This document shows positions 8,689 through 17,991 of a stretch of 64,000 nucleotides of DNA, piece after piece. A program made the translations under genes and the position numbers. Every line of letters begins with the position of its first letter. Position 1 is the stretch's first letter. Below the pieces are notes generated by a model, which saw nothing but the letters and a program-made list of their open reading frames with translations, was not told the origin of the DNA and searched no databases. Source of the DNA: Alphaproteobacteria bacterium (GTDB lineage: Bacteria > Pseudomonadota > Alphaproteobacteria > UBA9219); contig JAFALY010000030.1 of NCBI GenBank assembly GCA_019233975.1, positions 165,673 through 229,672 on the forward strand, read 5' to 3'.

Positions 8689-10671
8689 TTAGCTCGCCTC
8701 CCTCAATAAGTGGTTTGCGTCTTCACGATCCAGAATGCCATTCACCCCACCGATATCGAGGATCAGCGACACCTTGCCGTCGCCCAATATGGTGGCGCCC
8801 GAAATGCCAGCGACCGGATCGGCATTGGCTTCCAAACTTTTGATGACGACCTGCTGCTGTCCCAATAGCTCATCAACAACAACGCCCAGTTTGTGCGAAC
8901 CCGCCTCAACCAGAACGACCAGTGCCTGCGCCGGGTCATGGACGGCATTTGCCACACCAAATACGGCGTGCAGATAGACAATCGGGATAAACTCGCCGCG
9001 CACATTGAGAACATCCTGCCCGTCGGGCACAGCATGAACGGCACCGGGTTTGGGGCGCAGGGTTTCAATGATACTGGTGATTGGAATAATGTAGTTTTCA
9101 GCACCAACACGGACGATCATGCCGTCCAGAATGGCCAGTGTCAGCGGCAAGATGATGGTCATGCTGGTAGACTTACCGAATTCGCTGCGCACCTGAATGG
9201 TGCCACCGATGGATTCGATGTTCTTTTTCACGACATCCATCCCCACCCCGCGACCCGAGATATTGGAGACCTGATCCGACGTCGAAAAGCCCGGCAGGAA
9301 TATCAGCTGTTCAATCTGGTCAACGGACAGGGCGGCATCTGCCGCGATCAAACCCTTCTGCCGCGCCTTTTGCAGGATTTTCTCGTGGCTCAGACCGGCG
9401 CCGTCATCCGACACCTCAATAACAATCTGCCCGCTCTGGTGTGATGCCTTCAGATGCACGGTGCCCTGCGCAGATTTGCCCGCAGCCAGACGCACCTCTG
9501 GCCGTTCAATGCCGTGATCGGCGGCGTTGCGGATCATGTGGGTGAGCGGATCGGCCAAAAGCTCGATGATCGTTTTATCGACCTCTGTCGCCTCGCCGGT
9601 CATGACCAACGCGATGTCTTTTCCCAATTGATGCGCAATATCGCGCACGATGCGTGGCATACGTGAGAAGACCGACTTGACCGGCTGCATCCGGACAGAC
9701 ATCACGGCTTCCTGAAGTTCGCGCATATGCTGGGATAATTCATCAACACCGCGCAGCAATTCCGGGAATTGTTCAACGGACAGGTGACGCGTCTGTACCT
9801 GCAGCATGGCCTGCGTTATCACCAGCTCACCCACCATGTTGACCAGCCGGTCTACCTTTTCCAGATCAACGCGGATGGATGTCACAGCCAGATTGGCATC
9901 AATCGCGTCAGAGGCACGACGGTTCATAGTCTGGCGCGGCACGTCATCCTGTACTGCTTTTTCAATCTTCTCGATTTTCAGATCGCATTCATCGGCCACA
10001 AATTCGAAGGCCTCGCCAATGGCGGCTTCGCCTTTGTCAGTCGTCAATTCAATGGTCCATGACAGATAGCACTGCCCGTAATTAAGGTTCGGCAACTGCG
10101 GCAGCCTTTCATCATGCAAGGCGACATGCATGTCGCCGAGTTTGCCCAGTTCGCGCAAGATCAGCAGCGGATCGTTGCCCGTCATGAAAATGTTGTCATG
10201 CGGCGCAAAATTGATTTTGTAGGTCTCTCGTTTTCTTTCGCCCTCACTCTTTTCCACGAGACCGGGGTTTGCGATAACCTGCCCTTCAGTACCACATAGC
10301 TTGTCCAGCTCCTGCGCCAGATCAGCGCCGAAATCCTCAGGGATTGCTTCCCCCTGACTTTCTGCCTTCAGGATTGCGGTTGTTACATCCACAGATTTGA
10401 TAAGCGCCGTCACCGCTTCGTCTGTTACCGGCAGGCGTCCATCGCGCAATTTATCCAGCAGCGTTTCCAATCTGTGCGTAAAAGCTATTGTTTTGTGAAA
10501 GCCAAAGGCCCCGGCTCCGCCCTTGATGGAATGCGCACACCGGAATATGGCATTCAATTCCCCTACATCTGCGCTTTGCACATTTATGGCAACCAGACGT
10601 CCCTCCATGTCCGCCAGCAGCTCGGCGCACTCATTCAAATAGGTTTCGCGGAAGCGATCCAGCGTGACCAT
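8689..10671 (-). CDS. cheA: Chemotaxis histidine kinase CheA
   Basis: 660 residues from the ATG at 10671. P1 (Hpt) domain at the N-terminus has the phosphorylated His47 in AHSIKGGAGAFG. A divergent middle section stands for P2 and linker. P3 dimerisation follows (VDRLVNMVGELVITQAML). P4 HATPase has the N box HMIRNAADHGIE, the G1 box EVSDDGAGL and the G2 box GRGVGMDVV. A P5 CheW-like domain forms the end. It phosphorylates CheY and CheB in response to receptors. The ATG overlaps the cheY stop as TGATG. A TTG nine bases upstream could add three residues but has no support. Confidence 0.96.
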   Translation of the reverse strand: MVTLDRFRETYLNECAELLADMEGRLVAINVQSADVGELNAIFRCAHSIKGGAGAFGFHKTIAFTHRLETLLDKLRDGRLPVTDEAVTALIKSVDVTTAILKAESQGEAIPEDFGADLAQELDKLCGTEGQVIANPGLVEKSEGERKRETYKINFAPHDNIFMTGNDPLLILRELGKLGDMHVALHDERLPQLPNLNYGQCYLSWTIELTTDKGEAAIGEAFEFVADECDLKIEKIEKAVQDDVPRQTMNRRASDAIDANLAVTSIRVDLEKVDRLVNMVGELVITQAMLQVQTRHLSVEQFPELLRGVDELSQHMRELQEAVMSVRMQPVKSVFSRMPRIVRDIAHQLGKDIALVMTGEATEVDKTIIELLADPLTHMIRNAADHGIERPEVRLAAGKSAQGTVHLKASHQSGQIVIEVSDDGAGLSHEKILQKARQKGLIAADAALSVDQIEQLIFLPGFSTSDQVSNISGRGVGMDVVKKNIESIGGTIQVRSEFGKSTSMTIILPLTLAILDGMIVRVGAENYIIPITSIIETLRPKPGAVHAVPDGQDVLNVRGEFIPIVYLHAVFGVANAVHDPAQALVVLVEAGSHKLGVVVDELLGQQQVVIKSLEANADPVAGISGATILGDGKVSLILDIGGVNGILDREDANHLLREAS

Positions 10672-11036
10672 CAGGGGCAAACCTTTTTCATAACTTCAAT
10701 CAGCTTTTCCGGATTAAAGGGTTTGACGATCCACCCCGTGGCGCCCGCCGCTTTGCCATCCTGTTTCTTGGTGGCATCACCTTCTGTCGTCAACATCAAG
10801 ATGGGCGTGAATTTGTATTTTGCATCGGCGCGCGCCGCGCGAATAAGGCCGATACCATCCAGATTAGGCATATTGAGGTCGGTGATAATGACGTCGATGG
10901 AATTTAGAGCCATGACACCAAGGCCGATTTTGCCGTCTTCCGCTTCCAGCACGTTATAGCCGGCTTGCTTCAGCGTAAAAGACACCATCTCACGCATGGT
11001 TTTAGAGTCATCAACAGTCAGAACAGTCTTAGCCAT
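10671..11036 (-). CDS. cheY: Chemotaxis response regulator CheY
   Basis: 121 residues, a single receiver domain with no output domain. The acidic pair is VDD (residues 8-10), the phospho-acceptor is Asp53 in ITDLNMP, a Thr-Thr pair follows strand 4 (MLTTEG), and the conserved lysine is in VKPF. When phosphorylated by CheA it should bind the flagellar switch. The start at 11036 gives the standard length and MAKTVLTVDDSKTMRE N-terminus. It overlaps the end of the STAS gene by 8 bases and is coupled to cheA downstream. Confidence 0.96.
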   Translation of the reverse strand: MAKTVLTVDDSKTMREMVSFTLKQAGYNVLEAEDGKIGLGVMALNSIDVIITDLNMPNLDGIGLIRAARADAKYKFTPILMLTTEGDATKKQDGKAAGATGWIVKPFNPEKLIEVMKKVCP

Positions 11037-11304
11037 GTGAGGTCCATTCCCTGAGTTGTGCAGACAGGCCCAGTGTTTCGAAATCGTGGCGCACGCTCTC
11101 CGATGCCGAATGCAATTCAATCCTTGCGGTCTTGGTGTCGATTGTTTTTTGACAGGCGAGCAGCAGCTGCGCCATGGCGGCGCCTAGATATGTCATCTCT
11201 GCGCAATTGATGGACAAGGTGCCACCGGCATCGCACGCCTCTTTGACAAGAGGCGCGAAAGCCTCCATTTGCGCAACATCCGCACGTGCAGGCGCCTTGA
11301 TCAT
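11029..11304 (-). CDS. STAS-domain protein, first gene of the chemotaxis operon
   Basis: 91 residues resembling a STAS (anti-sigma antagonist type) domain: a beta strand GTLSINCAEMTYLGAAMAQLL followed by strand-helix units, as in SpoIIAA-like and MlaB-like proteins. The serine usually phosphorylated in SpoIIAA-like proteins is not clear, as the equivalent loop reads EMTYLGAA. The start at 11304 (MIKAPARADV) is chosen because GGGGG lies just upstream and the codons before it show no conserved pattern. STAS genes at the head of che operons occur in other alphaproteobacteria; a role in signal input or kinase regulation is only inferred. Confidence 0.75.
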   Translation of the reverse strand: MIKAPARADVAQMEAFAPLVKEACDAGGTLSINCAEMTYLGAAMAQLLLACQKTIDTKTARIELHSASESVRHDFETLGLSAQLREWTSHG

Positions 11305-11380
11305 ACAGCCCCCACTAAGACGATAAGAAAACACAACGGAACTTATTGGGCTGGATATTAGAAATAATTTAACAAATAAG

Positions 11381-11430
11381 TAAATACATATTATTCTAAA
11401 GTATGTCGAAGTAATACATATGTATTATAC
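11381..11430. promoter_or_regulatory. Repeated AATACATAT operator-like elements in divergent chemotaxis promoter region
   Basis: The 161-base gap between the STAS-cheY operon (minus) and the receptor at 11466 (plus) is very AT-rich. It contains AATACATAT at 11383-11391 and again at 11413-11421, exactly 30 bases apart. The second copy is the left part of a perfect 16-base palindrome, TAATACATATGTATTA, at 11412-11427. The layout fits a symmetric repressor or activator binding on one face of the helix; the regulator is not known. Confidence 0.5.
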
Positions 11431-11465
11431 CTAATTCTTAACTTAGCCACGTCGCGCGCCTGCAC

Positions 11466-13199
11466 ATGCTTCATGATCGGCTTCATATGACCCTGTCGCA
11501 AAAATTTACCGCAATAACGGTTATGACACTGGTTATCAGTTTGATTTTCTTTCTGTGTGATGCGTGGCATTCGCACGTACAAGAAAGCAAATTCAAGAAC
11601 CTTACGGATATGTATAACGAGCACACAACCCTGCTTTATCAATTCGGGCAGAATGCCAAAGATTACCAGCACAGCCTGAACCAGGTTGTAACATCCCTGC
11701 AAAACCCGAGCGCCGACGAAGAAACGACACAACGCGCAGTGGAGGCCATCCGCAATGCTCAACAACTTAACCACGTTATGTTGGAACAAGCGGTTGCACT
11801 GAATGTCTTTGCGGACAAGAACGGTGTCATACGCCGTTTACAGGAATCCGATAAGGCACTGGCGACATTAAACACGGCAACACAGCCCCCTGAAGTCGGC
11901 GCGGGGCAATGGCTGGACATATTGCGGACCCAGTCAGGCAATATGGGGGATATTATCAGTATTGTCACCGATACCAGCACAAAAATTCACAGCAACATCA
12001 ATGATGCAATTGCGAATATCTTTCAAGCGGAAACCTATTTTACAAAGGCCACCATTGCCGTACTGGCCGCCACACTGTTGGCGCTGATTGCCTTGTTCTA
12101 CGCAGCGCGACGCCACGCCATCACGCCCATTGAGAAAATTATCGAACAGCTGGACCACAATCATTCTGAGCGTGACATCCACCTTTCCCCTTATGATGCA
12201 CGGCAGGATGAAATCGGCATTCTGGCACGCGCGATTGTAACATTTCACAAACACTATATGGACGCGACCGATGCGGTGATTAAAGCCAAGGAGGAGGAAA
12301 CACACACGGAAACCAACAAGCGCATTGTTGCGATACAACTGGAAGATGCGCTGGAATTTGAGATCAACAAGCAAGTCGGCACGCTGCAGGAAGCCTGCAA
12401 AGTATTGAACAACAACGCCACATTGCTACAAAGCCAATCAGCACAAATTGCCGACAGTTCCAGCGATGCGAAGATGCTGACCCGGGAAATGCAGGATGCT
12501 GTTATGGCGATCAAGGCCAGCACGGACAATATTTCCAGCACCATTGGCGTCGTGTTGCACGACACCAGACAATCCACCGATATTACACATAAGGCCGTTT
12601 CAGAGTCGCACGTGCTACGCGACCGCATGAACGTACTGACAGAAGCGACCCAGCAGATCAGTAGCAGCCTGACCGTTATTCACAAAATCGCGGCACAAAC
12701 ACGTATGCTGGCATTGAATGCGACGATTGAAGCCGCGCGCGCCGGTGATTTTGGCCGCAGCTTTGCCGTCGTCGCGCAAGAAGTGCGCGTCCTGTCGGGG
12801 CAGACTGAAAAAGCCGCCTACGATATATCCACCCATATTCAGAATATTCAGGGACAAACCGGTCAGGCGTTGGAGGAAGTCAAAACGATCACGGATGTCA
12901 TTGCTGAAATAGACAAAGCTTTGGAGCATGTTCTGAGCTCGATGACCATACAGGAAAACAGCACACACGAGATTGTGGAAAACACCGGTCGCGCCGTTGA
13001 GTGCATTACCGAGGTGACAGGCAGCATTGCAAAAATTGGTGACTCCACCCGGTCGGCAGAGAAAGAAGCCAACGAAGTCGCAAACTCTGCACAAACGGTA
13101 ACGACACACGTCGACACCATGCGTGGCGCGATACAACAGGTCCTTCAGAACCAGAATAAGAGTGTCGAGGAAAGCAGCGGTGACGTGGACCTTTTTTAA
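11466..13199 (+). CDS. Membrane methyl-accepting chemotaxis protein
   Basis: 577 residues. Membrane helix 1 lies at about 15-33, a helical periplasmic sensor at ~34-195, helix 2 at about 195-215 (VLAATLLALIALFYAA), then a HAMP region and the signalling hairpin with tip [34 protein letters not shown]. The end is SGDVDLF, the same C-terminal motif as CheD and the soluble MCP-like protein. No ligand can be predicted. An alternative start at 11487 would still keep helix 1; neither ATG has a clear ribosome site. It is transcribed divergently from the che operon, sharing a short regulatory region with it. Confidence 0.9.
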   Translation: MLHDRLHMTLSQKFTAITVMTLVISLIFFLCDAWHSHVQESKFKNLTDMYNEHTTLLYQFGQNAKDYQHSLNQVVTSLQNPSADEETTQRAVEAIRNAQQLNHVMLEQAVALNVFADKNGVIRRLQESDKALATLNTATQPPEVGAGQWLDILRTQSGNMGDIISIVTDTSTKIHSNINDAIANIFQAETYFTKATIAVLAATLLALIALFYAARRHAITPIEKIIEQLDHNHSERDIHLSPYDARQDEIGILARAIVTFHKHYMDATDAVIKAKEEETHTETNKRIVAIQLEDALEFEINKQVGTLQEACKVLNNNATLLQSQSAQIADSSSDAKMLTREMQDAVMAIKASTDNISSTIGVVLHDTRQSTDITHKAVSESHVLRDRMNVLTEATQQISSSLTVIHKIAAQTRMLALNATIEAARAGDFGRSFAVVAQEVRVLSGQTEKAAYDISTHIQNIQGQTGQALEEVKTITDVIAEIDKALEHVLSSMTIQENSTHEIVENTGRAVECITEVTGSIAKIGDSTRSAEKEANEVANSAQTVTTHVDTMRGAIQQVLQNQNKSVEESSGDVDLF

Positions 13200-13318
13200 T
13201 AAATGATATTTTGTAAACCATTGTAATCATTATATATTGTAAAAGAAACTATTAATATATTTTAGTTTCATGTATAAAGACCGCGGATCATTTTAACAAG
13301 AGAATATAAGGTAGTTTT

Positions 13319-14545
13319 TTGAGTTATCCGCATCGATACCCGGTTATTAATTTACGCGAAGAAGCCTCCAGTGAAATTGCAGGACGACGTCCGCGTAAAG
13401 TCGTCGCCATGCGTCATGCGACGAGAACGGAAGTGGCAACGGCGGTATGCTGGACAGGCAGCGTTGTCTGTGTTGCCCTGATAGCGGCCAAGGCCATCAG
13501 CGACCATATGCCTGCCGGACATATCCCCCACGGCCATGTTGTGCAACATGATATTCTGAGCGATGTGCCTTTAATCGCCTCGACGGACAGTCCGCCGACC
13601 GTCACCGTGCGGGCGCATCCACCCGCCTACTCGCAGGAAGATATCGAAACAGCGCGTGATATTTTACACCATCGCCTGACGCCTGCCGAAGCGGCCATTT
13701 ATGCCGACATTAAACGCATTACGCATGATGAATCCCTCGTGCGTGATTTGGTCTCGGTGTACAACATAACGGGCGTGCCGATCGAAGACATGCTGGCCGT
13801 TATTATTGCCGAGACGAGCGGCCGACATTCCAAATTCGATAACGGCGCCGCGCAATCGGCGATGCAGGTAACAGAATTGGCTATGCCCGGTCTTCTGGGT
13901 CACTATGGCCACAAGGTTGCCGGCCAGATGGCCGCCTATGCCGACAGGATAAAAGACGAAACGCAAGCCCGCCATATGCGCGCCGTAGCCGAAGAGCTAC
14001 GCACCGTTGCAGCCCATACGCATTCAACCGACGGTTTACATTATACCGTTGCGCCCGCCTTCAAAACCCGTGCGCAAGCCCTGCATAAAAACTGGATGGT
14101 TGTCATGGCCTTGCAGGCAACCAGCAACCAGCACGACGTTGACGGCTTTATTGACCGCCATCCCGATTGTCACCAGCTATTTGGCAACAATGTGGGGCGC
14201 GTTATCAATTACCTGGGTATGGGTGCGGCGGAAAAACTGCTGATCGCCCACCGTCATAACCCGCATGCCCCAGTGACGCATGAGGTTATGGCCCCGGATG
14301 TCGCAGACCGTAACCATGCCTACACCGTTGTGACCAAGACTGTTGTCCAACACCATCATGGTCGCGTGATTAAACACACGGTACAGGTAAAACAATACTA
14401 CACCGTGCATGAAATGGTTGAGCGGCAGATTAAACCCTATGCCCGCGCGATGGAAGCCATTGAGATGAGCATCGAACGCATTAAAGCCGAGCATGTTCTG
14501 GCTGCCACGCAGCACAAGAAACCCCTGCTGCATTTCGGCAGATAA
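13319..14545 (+). CDS. Histidine-rich membrane-anchored protein, possible lytic transglycosylase-like domain
   Basis: 408 residues with one membrane segment near 43-62 (TAVCWTGSVVCVALIAAKAI) and the bulk outside the cytoplasm. The stretch AVIIAETSGRHSKFDNGAAQSAMQV (about residues 160-184) resembles the goose-lysozyme/SLT pattern of a catalytic glutamate followed by GA-x-x-x-MQV, so a peptidoglycan-cleaving fold is possible but not proven. Histidine is strikingly frequent (HRHNPHAP, QHHHGR), which could bind metal. The start is a TTG with AAGG about 9 bases upstream; the first ATG in frame is at 13409. The 119 bases before it are AT-rich and hold no gene. It is convergent with the receptor gene that follows. 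Confidence 0.75.
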   Translation: MSYPHRYPVINLREEASSEIAGRRPRKVVAMRHATRTEVATAVCWTGSVVCVALIAAKAISDHMPAGHIPHGHVVQHDILSDVPLIASTDSPPTVTVRAHPPAYSQEDIETARDILHHRLTPAEAAIYADIKRITHDESLVRDLVSVYNITGVPIEDMLAVIIAETSGRHSKFDNGAAQSAMQVTELAMPGLLGHYGHKVAGQMAAYADRIKDETQARHMRAVAEELRTVAAHTHSTDGLHYTVAPAFKTRAQALHKNWMVVMALQATSNQHDVDGFIDRHPDCHQLFGNNVGRVINYLGMGAAEKLLIAHRHNPHAPVTHEVMAPDVADRNHAYTVVTKTVVQHHHGRVIKHTVQVKQYYTVHEMVERQIKPYARAMEAIEMSIERIKAEHVLAATQHKKPLLHFGR

Positions 14546-14575
14546 TCCCCCAAGCCCATAAGGCGCGGTCAATCC

Positions 14576-16510
14576 TTACGACGCCCTGAGCGCCGCGAGG
14601 AAATTCTGCATTTCTTTACGCAGGTTTTCGGCCATCTTGGACAATTCCTGTGAAACCGTCAAAACCGCATCAGAGACCTTGCCCGTCTGACCGGCAGCAT
14701 CGGCAACACCGGCAATATTGCTCGAGATCTCAATCGTTCCCTGCGCCGCATTGTGAACATTGCTCGATATTTCTGTCGTGACGGAAATCTGTTCCTGCAC
14801 CGCAGAAGCAACGGCGGTTGAGACACTGCTGATCGCGCCGATAGAAGTCGATATGCCCTTAATAGCGCCGACAGTTTCACCAGTGGCGGTCTGAATGCCT
14901 CCAATTTGCGCGGCAATTTCCTCTGTTGCCTTGGCCGTCTGGTTCGCGAGTGATTTAACCTCGCTCGCCACAACGGCGAAACCTTTACCGGCATCGCCCG
15001 CGCGCGCGGCTTCGATGGTCGCGTTCAGCGCCAGCAGGTTTGTCTGTCCCGCGATTTGCTGAATAAGTTCGACGACCGAACCGATTTTCTCGGCACCGCG
15101 AGAAAGGCCATCAACAATGACACCCGCCTTTTCCGCCTCACGCACGGCTTCACCTGCCATATGCGATGCCTTGGTGACCTGCTGGCCGATTTCGTTGCTG
15201 GAGGCGGTCAATTCCTCAGTGGCGCCGGCAACAGCCTGTATATTCACGGATGCCCGCTGCGTCACGTCTACAACCGTGGCGCTTTGCTGCTGGGTTTCCT
15301 GCGCCGCCGCCGCCATGGTTGCGGCACTGGACTGCAATTCTGTTGCCGACGACGCCACCATATCCACAATACCGCCGACATTGGCTTCCAGCTTCTGCGC
15401 GAGATCCTGCATGTCTTGACGGCGCCGCTTTTCCGCTTCCTCTTTCTGGCGGCTAATTTGCGCTTCAAGTTCACGTGCCTTGATCAGGCCGCTTTGCAAG
15501 GCCTCAAAGGCGCGCATCATGCGCCCGATTTCATCGCTGCGGTCATCACGTTCGACGCTGGCATCCAGCTTACCGTTAGCGACTTCTTCCATCGCCTTCG
15601 TGATCCCCTGCACCGGCTTGGTTGTCGACCGCATGACAAGGAAGGCAACCAGAAGTCCAATCGCGGTAAAGATGAAACAGATAATCAGGCGATTGATGAC
15701 GACACCATGAAACCCGTCGATACGCGCATCCAAAAGACGTTCCATTTCAGCGTCAAGAACCGGAAACGTCGAAGCAACCGCCGCCTCGGCCAGCGGGGCA
15801 GCTGCCAGGGTGGACTCATAATTATCGGCGCTGGCGGCGCTCAACAACTTATCAAGCACCTTATTCAGGTCAGACGTGGCACTGCCAATATGTTTTTCCA
15901 ACGCACCATCAGCATTGGCCTTAACAGCCTTTGTATAGTCCGTCTTTAAAGCGGCAGCAGCCGTAGCTAACCCATCACGGGCCACGGCAAAAGCCTGCAA
16001 AGCCTCAGGCGTTTTATCGCCCTTGAGTTTCTGTGCAGCGGCAAACAGATCCTTGTTCTTTTGCAAAATCAGCTCGCCTTGATTGGCAATCATATCACCG
16101 ACAAAATAAGAGTCCGGGTCAGGATCCAACGTAATGTTGGAGTTGTCAGCCGCAAGGCTGATTAAATCCGATAACTTCCCTGCGGCAGTTGTAGCGGATG
16201 ATGTCAACGCGGTGGAAGCCTCCTGCGCCTGCGTTGCCAGCCCCAGCGTGCCGCTATCATTCTTTTCAGCTTCGGTGATGGATGCAGCCGCAGACTTGGC
16301 CGCGGCAGCATCTACGCTGACGCTACTGGCGGCCACAAGTCCCTTTTGCGCAGCTTCCAGATAATGAACGCCACGAATTTCGTGTTTGGCGAAATTAATC
16401 AGCCCGTCTTTCTCGATCACCAGAAAATACGCCATAACAACAACAGGCACAAACAGCAGGACATTGGCCACGATCAATTTGTGTGCAAGAGAAAGGTCTT
16501 TTGCTCTCAT
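14576..16510 (-). CDS. Membrane methyl-accepting chemotaxis protein with helical sensor
   Basis: 644 residues. Membrane helix 1 lies at about 12-31. A long Ala-rich periplasmic helical-bundle sensor carries [14 protein letters not shown], similar to the LDPDxDSY pattern of four-helix-type sensor domains. Helix 2 is at about 275-295 ([19 protein letters not shown]), then HAMP ([24 protein letters not shown]) and the signalling domain with tip [30 protein letters not shown]. It has no C-terminal WEEF or VELF tail, unlike the other receptors here. The start ATG at 16510 is the first in frame. Sensor ligand unknown. Confidence 0.93.
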   Translation of the reverse strand: MRAKDLSLAHKLIVANVLLFVPVVVMAYFLVIEKDGLINFAKHEIRGVHYLEAAQKGLVAASSVSVDAAAAKSAAASITEAEKNDSGTLGLATQAQEASTALTSSATTAAGKLSDLISLAADNSNITLDPDPDSYFVGDMIANQGELILQKNKDLFAAAQKLKGDKTPEALQAFAVARDGLATAAAALKTDYTKAVKANADGALEKHIGSATSDLNKVLDKLLSAASADNYESTLAAAPLAEAAVASTFPVLDAEMERLLDARIDGFHGVVINRLIICFIFTAIGLLVAFLVMRSTTKPVQGITKAMEEVANGKLDASVERDDRSDEIGRMMRAFEALQSGLIKARELEAQISRQKEEAEKRRRQDMQDLAQKLEANVGGIVDMVASSATELQSSAATMAAAAQETQQQSATVVDVTQRASVNIQAVAGATEELTASSNEIGQQVTKASHMAGEAVREAEKAGVIVDGLSRGAEKIGSVVELIQQIAGQTNLLALNATIEAARAGDAGKGFAVVASEVKSLANQTAKATEEIAAQIGGIQTATGETVGAIKGISTSIGAISSVSTAVASAVQEQISVTTEISSNVHNAAQGTIEISSNIAGVADAAGQTGKVSDAVLTVSQELSKMAENLRKEMQNFLAALRAS

Positions 16511-16767
16511 AAGTCACCCGTTGTTTTTTGTTGATGATGGCGCGCGCTTACGGATCGGACTTATTTGGTCCCGTTTAGACCGATAGCACAAAAAAGATTA
16601 ACAATATCTATATGCGCCACACGGCAAAATGACGGGCATTTGCTCTTCTTTGAATAGCACACGGCTGTGGTTTGCACACCTATTGGCGCAATAAATTCAG
16701 CCTGTTATGGCAAGTGCGGGGATAAAAGCTGCATCAAGAGTGCCGGTAACAATCGACATCGCTAAGA
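16511..16767. other. Intergenic region between receptor gene and tRNA-Pro
   Basis: 257 bases without a supportable gene. They hold the upstream region of the receptor gene and the flank downstream of the tRNA. A short open frame on the plus strand across 16386-16586 overlaps the receptor start and has no ribosome site. Confidence 0.5.
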
Positions 16768-16844
16768 TGGTCGGAGAGAGAGGATTCGAACCTCCGGCCC
16801 CTGCCTCCCGAAGGCAGTGCTCTACCAGGCTGAGCTACTCTCCG
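16768..16844 (-). tRNA. tRNA-Pro (anticodon CGG)
   Basis: 77 bases read on the minus strand fold as a cloverleaf. The acceptor stem is CGGAGAG with CTCTCCG, the D stem GCTC with GAGC, and the anticodon stem CTGCC with GGCAG around loop TTCGGGA, giving anticodon CGG. The T loop is TTCGAAT. The discriminator is A and the 3' CCA is encoded. The C1-G72 pair with A73 is the identity mark of bacterial proline tRNAs. Confidence 0.96.
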
Positions 16845-16927
16845 AGCCGTGAAGAGCGGTGTTTATAGCCGCTTGGGCAGGCGCATGCAATAATTAATAA
16901 AACCGCCACCGGATGCCAAAAACAGGC

Positions 16928-17950
16928 TTAAAATTCGCGCTCCACTGTAAAATCAATGATATCCAGCAGGGCCTGCCGTACGGGGCTGTCCGGGAACAGA
17001 CCCAACGCGTCACGCGCAATGGCGCCGTAATGGCGGGCGCGATCAATTGCGTCACGCAGGGTGTTATAACGGCGGATGAGGTCCTGCGCATGCGGCAGGT
17101 CGCCATCCCTGTAATCGGCTTCATCCAGAACGCGGCGCCAGAAACTGCGTTCCGCCTCATTACCGCGATGAATGGCCAGAATAACCGGCAGGGTCATTTT
17201 ACCTTCGCGCAAATCATCACCCACGGTTTTACCAAGGCGTTCCTGTACGGCGGCGTAATCCAGAACATCGTCCACAATCTGGAACGCGATGCCGAGATTG
17301 AGGCCATAGGTGCGCAGCGCTTCTTCTTCCGCCTGCGGACGTCCGGCGACAACGGCGCCGATACGGCACGCCGCGGCAAAAAGCTCAGCCGTCTTGGCGC
17401 GCACAACTTCAAGATAGGCTTGTTCGCTGGTCGCGCTGTTATGCGCGGTCGAAAGCTGTAGCACTTCACCTTCCGCAATCACCGCCGACGCATTGGACAG
17501 TATACGCAGCACATCAATGGAGCCGTCCTCCACCATCAATTCAAAAGCGCGGCTGAACAGAAAGTCACCAACCAGAACGCTGGCTTCGTTACCGAACAAA
17601 GCATTGGCCGAGGGACCGCCACGACGCAGATCGGACGCGTCCACCACATCATCATGCAACAGGGTCGCGGTATGAATGAACTCAACACACGCGGCCAGCT
17701 TCAGATGGCGTTGTCCGTCATAACCGCACAGTTTGGATGCAGCCAGCGTCAAAATGGGGCGCAGGCGTTTGCCGCCCGCCGCGATGATGTGACCCGCCAG
17801 TTGCGGGATCAGCGGCACACGGCTTTCCATACGGCGGATAATCAGCTGGTTGACAGCGCGCACATCATCGGCCACCAGTCCGGTCAGGACTTCAAGTGCG
17901 CGATCGGCCGATTTGCGGCGTGACTGTTCAAGCGGAATAATGGTAGCCAT
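16928..17950 (-). CDS. ispB: Polyprenyl (octaprenyl/decaprenyl) diphosphate synthase
   Basis: 340 residues. Trans-isoprenyl diphosphate synthase with both aspartate-rich motifs, LLHDDVVD (first) and FQIVDDVLDY (second), and the GGKRLRP substrate motif. It makes the all-trans C40-C50 chain of the ubiquinone tail from farnesyl diphosphate and IPP. The exact chain length cannot be read from sequence. The start at 17950 (MATIIPLEQS) matches the usual family N-terminus; the earlier codons to 18007 run into the divergent methyltransferase gene and are unlikely. Starts of the two divergent genes are only 41 bases apart. Confidence 0.93.
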   Translation of the reverse strand: MATIIPLEQSRRKSADRALEVLTGLVADDVRAVNQLIIRRMESRVPLIPQLAGHIIAAGGKRLRPILTLAASKLCGYDGQRHLKLAACVEFIHTATLLHDDVVDASDLRRGGPSANALFGNEASVLVGDFLFSRAFELMVEDGSIDVLRILSNASAVIAEGEVLQLSTAHNSATSEQAYLEVVRAKTAELFAAACRIGAVVAGRPQAEEEALRTYGLNLGIAFQIVDDVLDYAAVQERLGKTVGDDLREGKMTLPVILAIHRGNEAERSFWRRVLDEADYRDGDLPHAQDLIRRYNTLRDAIDRARHYGAIARDALGLFPDSPVRQALLDIIDFTVEREF

Positions 17951-17991
17951 AGAATAACCCGTTTCATTCGTACGGCCGGAGTATAGCCAGT

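Noticed and set aside
11330..11400. CtrA-type site (TTAA-N7-TTAA) in the chemotaxis promoter region
   Set aside because: The nearest match, near 11369, has wrong spacing and a broken second half.
15056..15949. 297-residue antisense open frame
   Set aside because: Opposite the MCP signalling domain; low-complexity and without motifs.
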